Counted from the first letter of the stretch, positions 33,316-42,381 are shown. The stretch is DNA of 64,000 nucleotides from Clostridiales bacterium UBA7273 (GCA_002472405.1 DKRV01000028.1:1-64000); one strand, 5' to 3'. Numbers and translations: made by a program. The notes: generated by a model not told the origin, from the sequence alone.

Positions 33316-33756
33316 TTATCCTCCCAAAATGCAAAGTATCAGCCCATATATCACGCTGGCGGTGATGCCGTAGACTATAACGGGGCCTGAGATGATGAAC
33401 ATTTTTGCAGCCGTTCCGCTTATTAAGCCCTCGGTTTTGAACTCCAGCGCCGGTGCGACCATGGAGTTAGCAAAGCCCGTTATCGGAACGAGTGTGCCGC
33501 CGCCGGCAAAGCGCGCGATGCGGTCGTAAAGCCCAAGCCCCGTCAGCAGCGCTCCGAGGAAAACGAGCGTCGCCGAGGTCGCGCTTGAAGCTTCCGTTTT
33601 GCCGAGTCCGCAGTGGATGTACAGGCTCAGTATCGCCTCGCCGATGCAGCAGATAAGTCCGCCGACAAGGAAAGCCTTCAGGCAATTGCCGAGGCATTTT
33701 GAACGCGGCTGATGCGAGTCGGAATACTGCCGGTATTCGTCGTTGGTCATGTTCAT
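33316..33756 (-). CDS. spoVAC: Stage V sporulation protein AC
   Basis: The 146-residue protein has four membrane helices and the SpoVAC signatures CLKAFLVGGLICCIGEAI, FAGGGTLVPITGFANSMVAPALEFKTEGLISGTAAKMFIISGPVIVYG. SpoVAC is a mechanosensitive channel that moves dipicolinic acid into forespores and out at germination. GGGG sits 8 nt before the ATG. Unlike most genomes, spoVAD and spoVAE do not follow; they are at 51.6-53.1 kb. Confidence 0.94.
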   Translation of the reverse strand: MNMTNDEYRQYSDSHQPRSKCLGNCLKAFLVGGLICCIGEAILSLYIHCGLGKTEASSATSATLVFLGALLTGLGLYDRIARFAGGGTLVPITGFANSMVAPALEFKTEGLISGTAAKMFIISGPVIVYGITASVIYGLILCILGG

Positions 33757-33776
33757 AAGTAAAACCCCAAAAGAAA

Positions 33777-33804
33777 AAATGCATCGGTCGTTACCGATGC
33801 ATTT
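33777..33804 (-). terminator. Terminator of the 132-residue protein gene
   Basis: AAATGCATCGG pairs with CCGATGCATTT around a 6-nt loop; on the minus strand it ends in TTTTTT, 23 nt after the stop at 33827. Confidence 0.85.
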
Positions 33805-33826
33805 ATGTTCTCCGAAAAATTTTGAA

Positions 33827-34225
33827 TTATACGTCCAGTGTTAGATTTTCAACGCCGTTTGCCTCAAATTCGTCCATGTATTCGTCCATTCGCGAGGTGA
33901 GAGCCGCAAGATCGTCGCAATCCTCACCGAGATCGCGCCGGGCAAGCTCCTCGGCCAGAATATCGAAAAACACGGCATCCTCATAGTCGGCGATGGCCTC
34001 ATGGATGCCGCCGTCCTCGTATGCGCGCGAGGGAAAAACATGCCCGTGCCACAGCTGGATGAGCGACTTCATGCCGTTTTTGGCACACAGCGAGAAAATC
34101 TTCTCCTGCACGATATCGTAGTCCTCGAAGCGGTCGGTCGTCCTCGTGGAGTTGAGTATCCAGTTGCCGATATACACAAGGTCGAGCAGTCTGCGGAATT
34201 CCTTTTCGGTCAGATCTATGTTCAA
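33827..34225 (-). CDS. Conserved-looking 132-residue acidic protein, function unknown
   Basis: The product is soluble, acidic and helical (LTEKEFRRLLDLVYIGNWILNSTR at the start, YEDAVFFDILAEELARRDLG near 80-100). It starts with TTG at 34225, which has GGAGG 7 nt upstream. No cysteines or P-loop; no motif recognised. It is a monocistronic leftward gene divergent from murI. Confidence 0.65.
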   Translation of the reverse strand: MNIDLTEKEFRRLLDLVYIGNWILNSTRTTDRFEDYDIVQEKIFSLCAKNGMKSLIQLWHGHVFPSRAYEDGGIHEAIADYEDAVFFDILAEELARRDLGEDCDDLAALTSRMDEYMDEFEANGVENLTLDV

Positions 34226-34360
34226 AGCGTGTGCCTCCGATCATGTTTGTAATTATATTATATCAGATAGACTGCCCCTTTGCCACAATAAAATCCTTGT
34301 AATTTTAGCTTACTTGTCATATTATATTATAGTTATAGTTTAATATGGAGATATTATCTG

Positions 34361-35161
34361 ATGGACAACAGACCGATCGGAGTGTTTGATTCCGGCCTCG
34401 GCGGACTTACGGCTGTTCGCAGGCTCAGACAGATACTGCCGGATGAAAATATAATATACTTCGGCGACACCGGACGCATGCCCTACGGCGGCCGGCCGCG
34501 CGAGCAGATGCGCACCATTGCGCGGCAGAATATCACCTTTGCCGAGAGCTTTGATGTAAAGGTCATTCTTGCTGCGTGCGGAACGATATCGAGCAATGCG
34601 CCCGACATTATCGCCGCAAACGCGACGAAAACTATCGGCGTGCTCCTGCCGGGTGCGGAGAGACTTGCCGCGACGGGAAGAAAAGAGCTTGGCGTTATAG
34701 CAACCAAGACGAGCATCGAAAGCGGTGCGTTCCAACTCAGCATCAGCCGGTTTGCGCCCGATGCGAAGATAACGGCAGCCGCCTGCCCGGACTTCGTTCC
34801 GATGATCGAAAGCGGACACTATCTGCCGGATGACCCGATGGTGCAGCGCATCGTCGCGCAGTCACTCGAGCCGCTAAAGGACGTTGGCGCTCTGCTGCTC
34901 GGCTGCACTCACTATGGGCTTATAGCCGACGCGATATGCGCGTATCTCGGAAAAGACGTCGTCCTTGTCGGGGCGGCGGACGCTTCTGCGGAAACGACGG
35001 TGCGTTATCTGCGCGACTGCGACATGCTCGCATCCGGCGGAGGCAGCGAGAGCTATTACACAAGCGGCAGCACGGCCGATTTTGAGGCTCTGGCTCCCAT
35101 TATGCTCGGCTACGGGCTTAAAAGCGCCGTGAACTATGTCGAGCCGTTCGCGCTGGACTGA
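34361..35161 (+). CDS. murI: Glutamate racemase
   Basis: The 266-residue cofactor-independent racemase makes D-glutamate for peptidoglycan. It has IGVFDSGLGGLTAVRRL (catalytic Asp/Ser region), YFGDTGRMPYGGRP, and the two catalytic Cys in AACGTISSNA and LLGCTHYGL. The first Cys motif reads ACGT where most enzymes have ACNT; the replaced Asn contacts substrate in studied enzymes. The DUF1934 gene begins 14 nt later. Confidence 0.92.
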   Translation: MDNRPIGVFDSGLGGLTAVRRLRQILPDENIIYFGDTGRMPYGGRPREQMRTIARQNITFAESFDVKVILAACGTISSNAPDIIAANATKTIGVLLPGAERLAATGRKELGVIATKTSIESGAFQLSISRFAPDAKITAAACPDFVPMIESGHYLPDDPMVQRIVAQSLEPLKDVGALLLGCTHYGLIADAICAYLGKDVVLVGAADASAETTVRYLRDCDMLASGGGSESYYTSGSTADFEALAPIMLGYGLKSAVNYVEPFALD

Positions 35162-35175
35162 TGAGGTGAGCAAAA

Positions 35176-35595
35176 ATGGATGCAGTGATTAAGATAACCG
35201 GCGTGCAGAACTTTATGCAGCCCGATGCAGAAACGGTCGAATTTGTCACCGACGGCGTTTACTGCCGCACCGAGGACGGATATCAGATATTTTACCACGA
35301 AAGCGCACTGACCGGTCTTACCGGAACGAGCACCACGGTGGATATAACGTGTAACGCGATCACCGTTGAGCGCAAGGGTATGCTGAACACAAAAATGGTG
35401 TTCCGCGAGGGCGAGAAGGACAGATTCCTGTACGATACGCGCTTCGGAAGCGCGACGATGGGCATTGAAACGCGCAAGGTCGCCGCGAGTTTTGACGATT
35501 ACGGCGGAGATCTGAGCATCGACTATGTGGTCAACATGGAGCACACCGTTGCAAGCAGAAATAAACTGAATATGAGCGTAAGGCTCAGAAGCTGA
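35176..35595 (+). CDS. DUF1934 (YwiB-like) beta-barrel protein
   Basis: The 139-residue protein is a lipocalin-like beta barrel of the YwiB/DUF1934 family: YQIFYHESALTGLTGTSTTVDI, ITVERKGMLNTKMVFREGEK and GGDLSIDYVVNMEHTVASRNKLNMSVR. Function is unknown. It stands directly before argS, as ywiB does in Bacillus. GAGGTGAGCAAAA precedes the ATG. Confidence 0.88.
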   Translation: MDAVIKITGVQNFMQPDAETVEFVTDGVYCRTEDGYQIFYHESALTGLTGTSTTVDITCNAITVERKGMLNTKMVFREGEKDRFLYDTRFGSATMGIETRKVAASFDDYGGDLSIDYVVNMEHTVASRNKLNMSVRLRS

Positions 35596-35608
35596 GAGGA
35601 TAGATAAT

Positions 35609-37354
35609 ATGGCAAACATGATACAGAAGGCAAAACAGCAGGTCACGGAGCTTGTGACCGCGGCATACCTTGCCGCGGCGGAAAAGGGCGAGCTGCCTGC
35701 CGGACTTACGCTCAACGGCAGCGTCGAGATACCCAAGGATACCGCAAACGGCGACTACGCGGCAAACTACGCAATGGCAAGCGCAAAGCTTATGCGCATG
35801 CCGCCGCGCAAGGTCGCGGAAACGCTTATCGCAAACATGAAGCTTGACGGAAGCTGGTTTGAAAGCGTCGATGTCGCAGGCCCCGGATTCATGAATTTCC
35901 GCATGGGCAGCAAGTGGTATTCCGACGTTCTCAAAAACGTTGCCGAGGAGGGCGACAGCTTCTGCAACTGCAACATCGGCGAGGGCAAAAAGCTCATGGT
36001 CGAGTTCGTGTCCGCAAACCCCACCGGCCCCATGCACATGGGCAATGCGCGCGGCGGCGTTCTGGGCGATGCGCTTGCATCCGTCCTCTCTCGCGCAGGC
36101 TACGATGTCTGGCGCGAGTTCTATGTCAACGACGCCGGCAACCAGATTGAAAAGTTCGCAAGCAGCATCGAGGCGCGCAGCATCCAGCTCCTTAAGGGCG
36201 AGGATGCGATAGAGTTCCCTGAGGACGGCTATCACGGCGACGATATCAAGGAGCTTGCAAAGCTATTCTGCGAAAAGTACGGCGACGACTGGCTCAAGCT
36301 CGACACCCCCGAGCGCCACAAGATGATGGCCGAGTTCGGCCTGTCGATAAACCTGCCGAAGATGAAGCGCGATCTTGCGCGCTACGGCATCGAATACGAT
36401 CAGTGGTTCCTCGAATCGAGCCTGCATGCCAGCGGCTATGTCGCCGATTCCGTGCAGAAGCTCACAGACGCAGGCTTTACATATGAAAAGGACGGCGCAC
36501 TGTGGCTGCACACATCGAAGATCCTTGCAGACAAGCTCCTTGCCGCCGGCAAGAAGCCCGAGGACATCGAAAAGCTCGAGCTCAAGGACGATGTTCTGCG
36601 CCGCGCAAACGGGTTCTACACCTATTTTGCCGCCGACATCGCCTATCACCGCAACAAGTTCGAGCAGCGCGGCTTTGACAAGGTAATAAACGTCTGGGGT
36701 GCCGATCACCACGGCCACGTCGCACGCCTGAAAGGCGCAATGGATGCCCTCGGTCTCGACGGCGAGCACAGGCTCGATATCGTCCTTATGCAGCTTGTAA
36801 AGCTTATGCGCGGCGGTGAGGTCGTGCGCATGTCAAAGCGCACCGGCAAGGCGATATCGCTCTCCGACCTTCTTGACGAGATCCCCGTCGATGCCGCACG
36901 CTATTTCTTCAACTCCCGTCCCGAGTCACCCGTCGAGTTCGACCTCGACCTTGCCGTGCGTCAGGACAGCGAGAACCCTGTTTACTACGTTCAGTATGCC
37001 CACGCGAGAATATGCACCATGCTCTCGGCGCTTGCCGCCGACGGGCACGAGGTGCCGGATATAAACAGTGCCGATCTTTCACTGCTTTCCACCGAGCAGG
37101 AGCGAGAGCTGATAAAGCAGGTTGCGCTGCTTCCCGAGGAGATCCGCCTTGCCGCGCGCGACTATGACCCCAGCCGCATCAACAAGTATGTCACCGAGCT
37201 TGCCGCGCGCTTCCACAGGTTCTACACCGCATGCCGTATCAAAGGCGCGGAGGAGGGCGTTCTCAACGCGCGCCTGTGCCTTGCCGACACCGTCCGCAAG
37301 GTCATCGCCCTGTCCCTTTCCGTCATCGGCGTATCGGCGCCCGAAAAAATGTGA
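35609..37354 (+). CDS. argS: Arginyl-tRNA synthetase
   Basis: The 581-residue class I synthetase has an Add1 N-terminal domain, the HIGH-type motif in VEFVSANPTGPMHMGNARGGVLGD and FYVNDAGNQIEKF, plus WGADHHGHVARLKGAMDALG and the KMSKS equivalent VRMSKRTGKAISL. The C-terminal anticodon-binding DALR domain starts near 460 (NPVYYVQYAHARICTML). GAGAGGATAGATAAT precedes the ATG. Its TGA overlaps the left end of the repeat element at 37354. Confidence 0.97.
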   Translation: MANMIQKAKQQVTELVTAAYLAAAEKGELPAGLTLNGSVEIPKDTANGDYAANYAMASAKLMRMPPRKVAETLIANMKLDGSWFESVDVAGPGFMNFRMGSKWYSDVLKNVAEEGDSFCNCNIGEGKKLMVEFVSANPTGPMHMGNARGGVLGDALASVLSRAGYDVWREFYVNDAGNQIEKFASSIEARSIQLLKGEDAIEFPEDGYHGDDIKELAKLFCEKYGDDWLKLDTPERHKMMAEFGLSINLPKMKRDLARYGIEYDQWFLESSLHASGYVADSVQKLTDAGFTYEKDGALWLHTSKILADKLLAAGKKPEDIEKLELKDDVLRRANGFYTYFAADIAYHRNKFEQRGFDKVINVWGADHHGHVARLKGAMDALGLDGEHRLDIVLMQLVKLMRGGEVVRMSKRTGKAISLSDLLDEIPVDAARYFFNSRPESPVEFDLDLAVRQDSENPVYYVQYAHARICTMLSALAADGHEVPDINSADLSLLSTEQERELIKQVALLPEEIRLAARDYDPSRINKYVTELAARFHRFYTACRIKGAEEGVLNARLCLADTVRKVIALSLSVIGVSAPEKM

Positions 37355-37682
37355 TTTTAGAGGCGCATTGGGGCAGCTGCGGATACGCTTATTGCGGTAG
37401 CCCGAATCGAAGTAATGGAAAAAACCGTGCTTGCCGCGCACTACGTCGGTGCGTGGCAGGTACGGTTTTCTCCAATGTCCCGAACCGGGATACCGCAAAG
37501 ACTTAGAGCCGCACTGGCGTACGGCGAGGCAGGTGCGGTTTTCTCCAATGTCCCGAACCGGGATACCGCAAAGACTCAGCACCGCACTTGTGTACGGCGA
37601 GGCAAGTGCGGTTTTATCCGCTGTTCCGACACCGGGCTACCGCAAAAAATGTATAAGTACAGCCTTAATTCGCCTCTAAAAT
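37354..37682. mobile_element. 329-bp MITE-like element with 16-bp terminal inverted repeats
   Basis: ATTTTAGAGGCGCATT (37354-37369) and AATTCGCCTCTAAAAT (37667-37682) are inverted repeats matching at 15 of 16 bases. Between them lie three hairpin units, two of them part of a 73-bp tandem repeat. No protein is encoded. The left end overlaps the argS stop codon. The layout fits a non-autonomous element or an extragenic repeat family. Confidence 0.6.
37461..37626. repeat. 73-bp tandem repeats with hairpins
   Basis: Copies start at 37461, 37534 and 37607 (the last partial), each containing GCGGTTTTCTCCAATGTCCC or a close variant. The first two copies share GAACCGGGATACCGCAAAGAC exactly. Each junction folds, for example ACCGCACTTG with CAAGTGCGGT (37581-37612), followed by TTTT, so each unit resembles a terminator. 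Confidence 0.85.
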
Positions 37683-37684
37683 AC

Positions 37685-37713
37685 TTGTAATATGGGAACT
37701 TGCGTGGTAAAAT
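37685..37713 (+). promoter_or_regulatory. typA promoter
   Basis: TTGTAA (37685-37690), 17 bp, TAAAAT (37708-37713), just right of the repeat element. Confidence 0.6.
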
Positions 37714-37752
37714 ACATTTTTGTGTTGAATTTTGATTAGGAGTTGGGTTTAA

Positions 37753-39573
37753 ATGCAGAAACTCAGAAATGTAGCTATAATTGCGCACGTTGACCACGGC
37801 AAGACAACGCTTGTCGATGAGATGCTCAAGCAGAGCGGCGTTTACCGCGAAAATCAGGAGATCGTTGAGCGAGTCATGGACTCGAACGACCTTGAGCGCG
37901 AGCGCGGAATCACAATAATGGCAAAGAACACCGCCGTGCAGTACGGCGATACGAAAATAAACATAGTTGACACGCCGGGACACGCGGACTTCGGCGGCGA
38001 GGTCGAGCGTATACTCAAGATGGTAAACGGCGTTATCCTGCTTGTTGACGCGGCCGAAGGCCCGATGCCGCAGACGAGATTTGTTCTCTCGCGCGCACTG
38101 GAGCTTGGTCACAGAGTCATCGTTGTAGTCAACAAGATAGACCGCCCCGACCAGCGCATCCACGAGGTCATTGACGAGGTGCTGGAGCTTCTTATGGACC
38201 TTGACGCGACCGACGAGCAGCTCGACTCCCCGATGCTGTTCTGCTCCGGCCGTCAGGGCACTGCAAGCTACTCGCCCGATGTTCCGGGCACCGACCTCAA
38301 GCCCCTGTTCGACACCATCCTCGAGTACATTCCCGAGCCCGAGCAGGACGTTGACAGCCCGTTCCAGATGCTCGTTTCCAGCGTTGACTACAACGAGTAT
38401 GTCGGCCGTATCGCCATCGGCCGTATCGAGCGCGGCATAATAAAGCAGAATCAGGAGATCGAGGTCTGCAACTATCACAATCCCGACGCTGCACCGATGA
38501 AGGCCAAGGCCGTGTCGCTTTACGAGTTTGACGGCCTGAACAAGGTCCCCGTTACCGAGGCGGCAGCCGGCAATATCATTGCAATGAGCGGCATCGGCGA
38601 CGTTACCATCGGCGATACCATATGCGCGAAGGGCTTTGCCGAGCCTCTGCCGTTTGTCAAGATCTCGGCCCCTACGCTGGAGATGACCTTCTCGGTAAAC
38701 GACAGCCCCTTTGCCGGCCGCGAGGGCAAGTTTGTCACCTCACGCCAGATCCGCGACAGACTTATCCGCGAAACGCTCAAGGACGTATCCCTGCGCGTGA
38801 CCGATGTTGACGGCGCAACGGACTCCTTTAACGTTGCCGGCCGCGGCGAAATGAGCCTGAGCATACTTATCGAAACCATGCGCCGCGAGGGCTATGAGTT
38901 CCAGGTCTCGCCTCCGCGCGTGCTGTATAAGGAGATAGACGGTGCAACGTGCGAGCCTATCGAGCGCGTTGTTATCGATGTCCCGTCCGATTACATGGGC
39001 GCGGTTATGGAAAAGCTCGGCGCTCGCAAGGGCGAATTTGTCGAGATGACCCCGATCGGCAGCCGCGTCAAGCTCAGCTACCTCATTCCGTCGCGCGGAT
39101 TGTTTGGCTATCGCAACGAGTTCTTGACCGACACAAAGGGCGAGGGCATCATGGCCTCCGTCTTTGAAAAATACGAGCCGTACAAGGGCGATATCGCGCG
39201 CCGCAACACAGGCTCGCTGATCGCATTTGAAACCGGCGAGGCCGTTGCCTACGGCATTTGGAATGCACAGGAGCGCGGCGCGATGTTCATAACGCCGGGC
39301 ACAAAGGTGTATGCCGGAATGATAGTCGGCGTTTGCCCGAAGGCAGATGACGTTGCCGTAAACGTCTGCCGCACAAAGCACCTGACCAACACCCGTGCTT
39401 CCGGCTCAGATGAGGCTCTGCGCCTCATTCCGCCCAGACAGATGAGCCTTGAGCAGTGCCTTGAGTTCCTTGCCGACGACGAGCTTCTTGAGGTCACGCC
39501 CAAAAATCTGCGTCTGCGCAAGAGCATCCTCGACCACGGCCAGCGCATGAAAACCGTCATGAGAAACAGATAA
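37753..39573 (+). CDS. typA: Ribosome-binding translational GTPase TypA/BipA
   Basis: The 606-residue GTPase has the EF-G-like G domain: P-loop AHVDHGKTTLVDEML, switch I RGITIMAKN, G3 DTPGHADFGGEVERIL and G4 VVNKIDRPDQR. Beta-barrel and two alpha-beta domains follow, ending in the BipA-specific C-terminal region (TPKNLRLRKSILDHGQRMKTVMRNR). It assists ribosome assembly and stress growth. GATTAGGAGTTGGGTTTAA precedes the ATG. A terminator at 39578-39601 ends the gene. Confidence 0.96.
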   Translation: MQKLRNVAIIAHVDHGKTTLVDEMLKQSGVYRENQEIVERVMDSNDLERERGITIMAKNTAVQYGDTKINIVDTPGHADFGGEVERILKMVNGVILLVDAAEGPMPQTRFVLSRALELGHRVIVVVNKIDRPDQRIHEVIDEVLELLMDLDATDEQLDSPMLFCSGRQGTASYSPDVPGTDLKPLFDTILEYIPEPEQDVDSPFQMLVSSVDYNEYVGRIAIGRIERGIIKQNQEIEVCNYHNPDAAPMKAKAVSLYEFDGLNKVPVTEAAAGNIIAMSGIGDVTIGDTICAKGFAEPLPFVKISAPTLEMTFSVNDSPFAGREGKFVTSRQIRDRLIRETLKDVSLRVTDVDGATDSFNVAGRGEMSLSILIETMRREGYEFQVSPPRVLYKEIDGATCEPIERVVIDVPSDYMGAVMEKLGARKGEFVEMTPIGSRVKLSYLIPSRGLFGYRNEFLTDTKGEGIMASVFEKYEPYKGDIARRNTGSLIAFETGEAVAYGIWNAQERGAMFITPGTKVYAGMIVGVCPKADDVAVNVCRTKHLTNTRASGSDEALRLIPPRQMSLEQCLEFLADDELLEVTPKNLRLRKSILDHGQRMKTVMRNR

Positions 39574-39577
39574 AATG

Positions 39578-39601
39578 AAAGCTCCCATTTCGGGAGCTTT
39601 T
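39578..39601 (+). terminator. typA terminator
   Basis: AAAGCTCC pairs with GGGAGCTTT around CATTTC, 5 nt after the stop. Confidence 0.85.
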
Positions 39602-39639
39602 ATGCTATAATGATCTAAAAAACTGCGGAGGTAGAAAAA

Positions 39640-40431
39640 ATGAAGCTTGCAATGGCGCAGATGCGCATGACAGACAGCATGGAGGAAAACCTCAGAGCCT
39701 CGCTTGAAATGTGCGCTCTTGCGCGCGGAAGCGACCTGCTGTTTTTTCCCGAGATCCAGCTCACGCCGTTTTTTCCGCAGTATGAAAAGCGCGACGTGTC
39801 GAAATATGTTCTGACGCCGGACAGCGATATGATATCCCGGCTTAAAGCCGCCGCGCGCGATAACGGCTATTACATGTCGCCGAACGTGTACCTTGAGCTT
39901 GACGGCAAAAGATACGACACCTCGCTGTGGATAGATCCGCAGGGCGAGATGCTCGACAGCGCGAAAATGGTGCATATCGCGCAGGCCGAGCAGTTTTACG
40001 AGCAGGATTATTACACTCCGGCGCCCGACGGCTTCAAGGTCTTTGACACGCCGTTCGGAAAGGTGGGCATAGTCATATGCTTTGACCGTCACCTGCCCGA
40101 GAGCATCCGTACCTGCACCATGATGGGCGCGGAGCTTATCATCATCCCGACGGCAAATACAGAGGCCGAGCCCATGGAGATGTTCGAGTGGGAGGTGCGC
40201 GTGCAGGCGATGCAGAATCAGGTGTTTATCGCAATGTGCAACCGCGTCGGCCTTGAGGGCGAGATGGACTTTTCCGGGCAGTCGATCGTCGTGCACCCGA
40301 GCGGCGACGTTATCGTGAAGGCGGATAACGCGCAGCAGCTTGTGACCTGCGAGATAGACCTTGCCGAGTCGCGCCTTTGGCGCGGCAAAAGGCCGTATAT
40401 ATCAACGCGCCGCCCGGATATGTATTTATGA
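39640..40431 (+). CDS. Carbon-nitrogen hydrolase (nitrilase superfamily)
   Basis: The 263-residue protein has the Glu-Lys-Cys triad: FFPEIQLTPF (Glu near 46), DSAKMVHIAQAE (Lys near 110) and VGIVICFDRHLPES (Cys near 147). Size and sequence are like N-carbamoylputrescine amidase or omega-amidase; the substrate cannot be assigned. Ribosome site GCGGAGGTAGAAAAA. Its stop overlaps the GtrA start (ATGA). Confidence 0.9.
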   Translation: MKLAMAQMRMTDSMEENLRASLEMCALARGSDLLFFPEIQLTPFFPQYEKRDVSKYVLTPDSDMISRLKAAARDNGYYMSPNVYLELDGKRYDTSLWIDPQGEMLDSAKMVHIAQAEQFYEQDYYTPAPDGFKVFDTPFGKVGIVICFDRHLPESIRTCTMMGAELIIIPTANTEAEPMEMFEWEVRVQAMQNQVFIAMCNRVGLEGEMDFSGQSIVVHPSGDVIVKADNAQQLVTCEIDLAESRLWRGKRPYISTRRPDMYL

Positions 40432-40853
40432 AAAAGCTTATCGCAAAATTCGCCGACAAAACCTTTGTACGCTTTGTGCTCGTCGGCGTGATCAACACGC
40501 TTTTCGGTTCGGCGATAATGTTCGTTTTTTATAATATTTTTCATCTGAGCTATTGGCTCAGCTCGGCGTCAAACTACTTTTTCGGCAGCATACTGAGTTA
40601 TTTTCTCAATAAGTACTACACGTTTCAGTATAAAAAGCGCGATTGGAAAGTCGTCGTGCGCTTTGCGGCAAATATTTGCCTGTGCTATCTTGTGTCTTAC
40701 GGCATTGCCAAGCCGCTTGTGTCGGCGCTGCTGTCGGGCTTTTCCATTGCTGTCCGCGAAAACGGCGCAATGCTCTGCGGCATGTGCATTTTCGTCGCGC
40801 TCAACTACCTCGGCCAGCGCTTTTTCGCATTTAAAAATGAAGACGGTAAATAA
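40428..40853 (+). CDS. GtrA family membrane protein
   Basis: The 141-residue protein has four membrane helices with the GtrA pattern FVRFVLVGVINTLFGSAIMFVF, SNYFFGSILSYFLNKYYTFQYK and VALNYLGQRFFAFK. GtrA proteins are thought to flip polyprenyl-linked sugars for surface glycan modification. The ATG at 40428 overlaps the hydrolase stop; the open frame reaches 40377 without support. No glycosyltransferase adjoins it, so the pathway is unclear. Confidence 0.88.
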   Translation: MKKLIAKFADKTFVRFVLVGVINTLFGSAIMFVFYNIFHLSYWLSSASNYFFGSILSYFLNKYYTFQYKKRDWKVVVRFAANICLCYLVSYGIAKPLVSALLSGFSIAVRENGAMLCGMCIFVALNYLGQRFFAFKNEDGK

Positions 40854-40885
40854 AAATTGCGTTCTCGAAAGAGAACGCAATTTTT
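40852..40885. terminator. Bidirectional terminator
   Basis: AAAAATTGCGTTCTC and GAGAACGCAATTTTT pair perfectly around GAAA between convergent genes. Confidence 0.93.
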
Positions 40886-41538
40886 CATCTTGGCATTATT
40901 GCCGTGTCGAACTCCGTCCAGGGGAAGGCTCTGGGCGGCTTGACCTTGAAGGTCATAAATCTGCCGGTGGCCGGATTGGTAAATCCAATGCTGTATGACC
41001 ACAGGGCGATATCGCAGCCGTCGTCCCTGCCGCCGTATTTTCTGTCGCCGACGAGGGGGAGGCGGCGGTGGGTAAACTGTGCGCGTATCTGGTGCGTGCG
41101 GCCGGTGACGAGGTTTATCTCCACCATGCTCAGCTCGCCGTTCGAGCCGAGCAGCCTGTAGTCGAGCACGGCCTCCTGCGAGCCGCGGCAGGGCTTGTTC
41201 ACAACGAAGGTCTTGCGCTGCTCCTTCGAGCGCAGCAATATATCCTCCATGCGGCCCTTGCGCTCCTGCGGAACGCCGCGCACAACGGCAAGATAGGTCT
41301 TTTTGAAATCTCCTGCGCGTATCTGGCGGCTCAGCTCCGATGCCGTTTCGGGATTCTGGGCAAAAACCATCAGCCCGGACACGACCTGATCGAGCCGGTG
41401 CACCGTGCGGATATCCGCATTTTCGTTTCCGAGCGCCTGCCGCAGAAGCGATGGCATGCCGCCCGGCTCATCGGTCGATATAACGCCTGCCGGCTTTATC
41501 GCAACTATTATATTGTTGTCGTAATAAATAATGTCCAT
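40885..41538 (-). CDS. RluA/RluD family RNA pseudouridine synthase
   Basis: The 217-residue enzyme converts uridine to pseudouridine in RNA. Motifs: VAIKPAGVISTDE, the catalytic Asp in IRTVHRLDQVVSGLMVFAQN (HRLDxxxSGL), FKKTYLAVVRGVP and LVTGRTHQIRAQFTHRRLPLVGDRKYG. There is no N-terminal S4 domain, as in the short YlyB/RluA relatives. Target RNA cannot be told. It is a lone leftward gene. Confidence 0.92.
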   Translation of the reverse strand: MDIIYYDNNIIVAIKPAGVISTDEPGGMPSLLRQALGNENADIRTVHRLDQVVSGLMVFAQNPETASELSRQIRAGDFKKTYLAVVRGVPQERKGRMEDILLRSKEQRKTFVVNKPCRGSQEAVLDYRLLGSNGELSMVEINLVTGRTHQIRAQFTHRRLPLVGDRKYGGRDDGCDIALWSYSIGFTNPATGRFMTFKVKPPRAFPWTEFDTAIMPR

Positions 41539-41569
41539 GTCTATACTTTAGCTCAGCGCGGCCGATTCG

Positions 41570-42331
41570 TCAAGTAGACTGCTCCTCAGAGTCAAGATAA
41601 TATCTGCGCAGGCCGACCGTGTGCCTGCCGTATTCGATCGCCTGCGTCGGGCAGCGGCATATGCAGGCCATGCAGTGGGTGCAGCTGTCGCCCCAAACGG
41701 GCCTTCCGCCCTCGATGTGAATGTTCTTCGTCGGGCACAAAGCGGCGCACTTTCCGCAGCCGATGCAGGCGCTGCCTGCACGGAATTTTTTAGCCTTGAC
41801 AAACATCGGGTAAAACGCGCGGTTTACTATGCCGCTGCTTAGTCTGTCCGCGAGCTTTATCGGCGGCTTTGCAAAGCTCTTGCTGCTTTTTATGTCGGCC
41901 GCTATGCTGTCGATCGTGCCGTTTGCGCGCACGATGATCTCGGCCTCCTCCTTAGGCGAGGGGGCTTTGAACATGACAATGTAGTTTTCCGGCATAACGA
42001 CCTCGGCGCAGCCCTTGAAGACATAGCCCTTGCCCCTGCACCACTTTTCGATGTAGTTTCCGGCGTTGCCGATCTCGCTGCCGCAGGTCATTACAAAGTA
42101 GATATCCCGACTGCCGCGCAGCTCGGTTTTATCAAGCCAGTCGCGCACGATGCGCGGAATGCGCCAGGCGTAGGTCGGCGTGACGATGACCCATGGCTTT
42201 TGCGATTCAAGCGGCGAGGTGTCGTTATCGCGCAGCCTTTCAAAAAGATCCAGTGCCTCGACGCCGACGGCGCCTGCAATGCGCTTTGCCGTGTAGGCAC
42301 TGTTTCCGGTTCCGGTGTAGTATAATATCAT
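41570..42331 (-). CDS. EFR1-type flavodoxin plus 2x[4Fe-4S] ferredoxin protein
   Basis: The 253-residue protein has an N-terminal flavodoxin-like domain (ILYYTGTGNSAYTAKRI, the FMN phosphate loop) and a C-terminal ferredoxin domain with two clusters: CIGCGKCAALCPTKNI and CTHCMACICRCPTQAI. This is the EFRO/EFR1 arrangement common in clostridia, moving electrons in the cytoplasm. I placed the start at 42331 because GGAGGAAGAACTT precedes it. The redox partner is unknown. Confidence 0.9.
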   Translation of the reverse strand: MILYYTGTGNSAYTAKRIAGAVGVEALDLFERLRDNDTSPLESQKPWVIVTPTYAWRIPRIVRDWLDKTELRGSRDIYFVMTCGSEIGNAGNYIEKWCRGKGYVFKGCAEVVMPENYIVMFKAPSPKEEAEIIVRANGTIDSIAADIKSSKSFAKPPIKLADRLSSGIVNRAFYPMFVKAKKFRAGSACIGCGKCAALCPTKNIHIEGGRPVWGDSCTHCMACICRCPTQAIEYGRHTVGLRRYYLDSEEQST

Positions 42332-42381
42332 AAGTTCTTCCTCCATTAAGCCATATTATACATATCGCACGGATAAAATTC

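Noticed and set aside
37456..37626. Possible CRISPR array from regularly spaced repeats
   Set aside because: The repeats are 73-bp direct tandem copies without unique spacers, and no cas gene is nearby.
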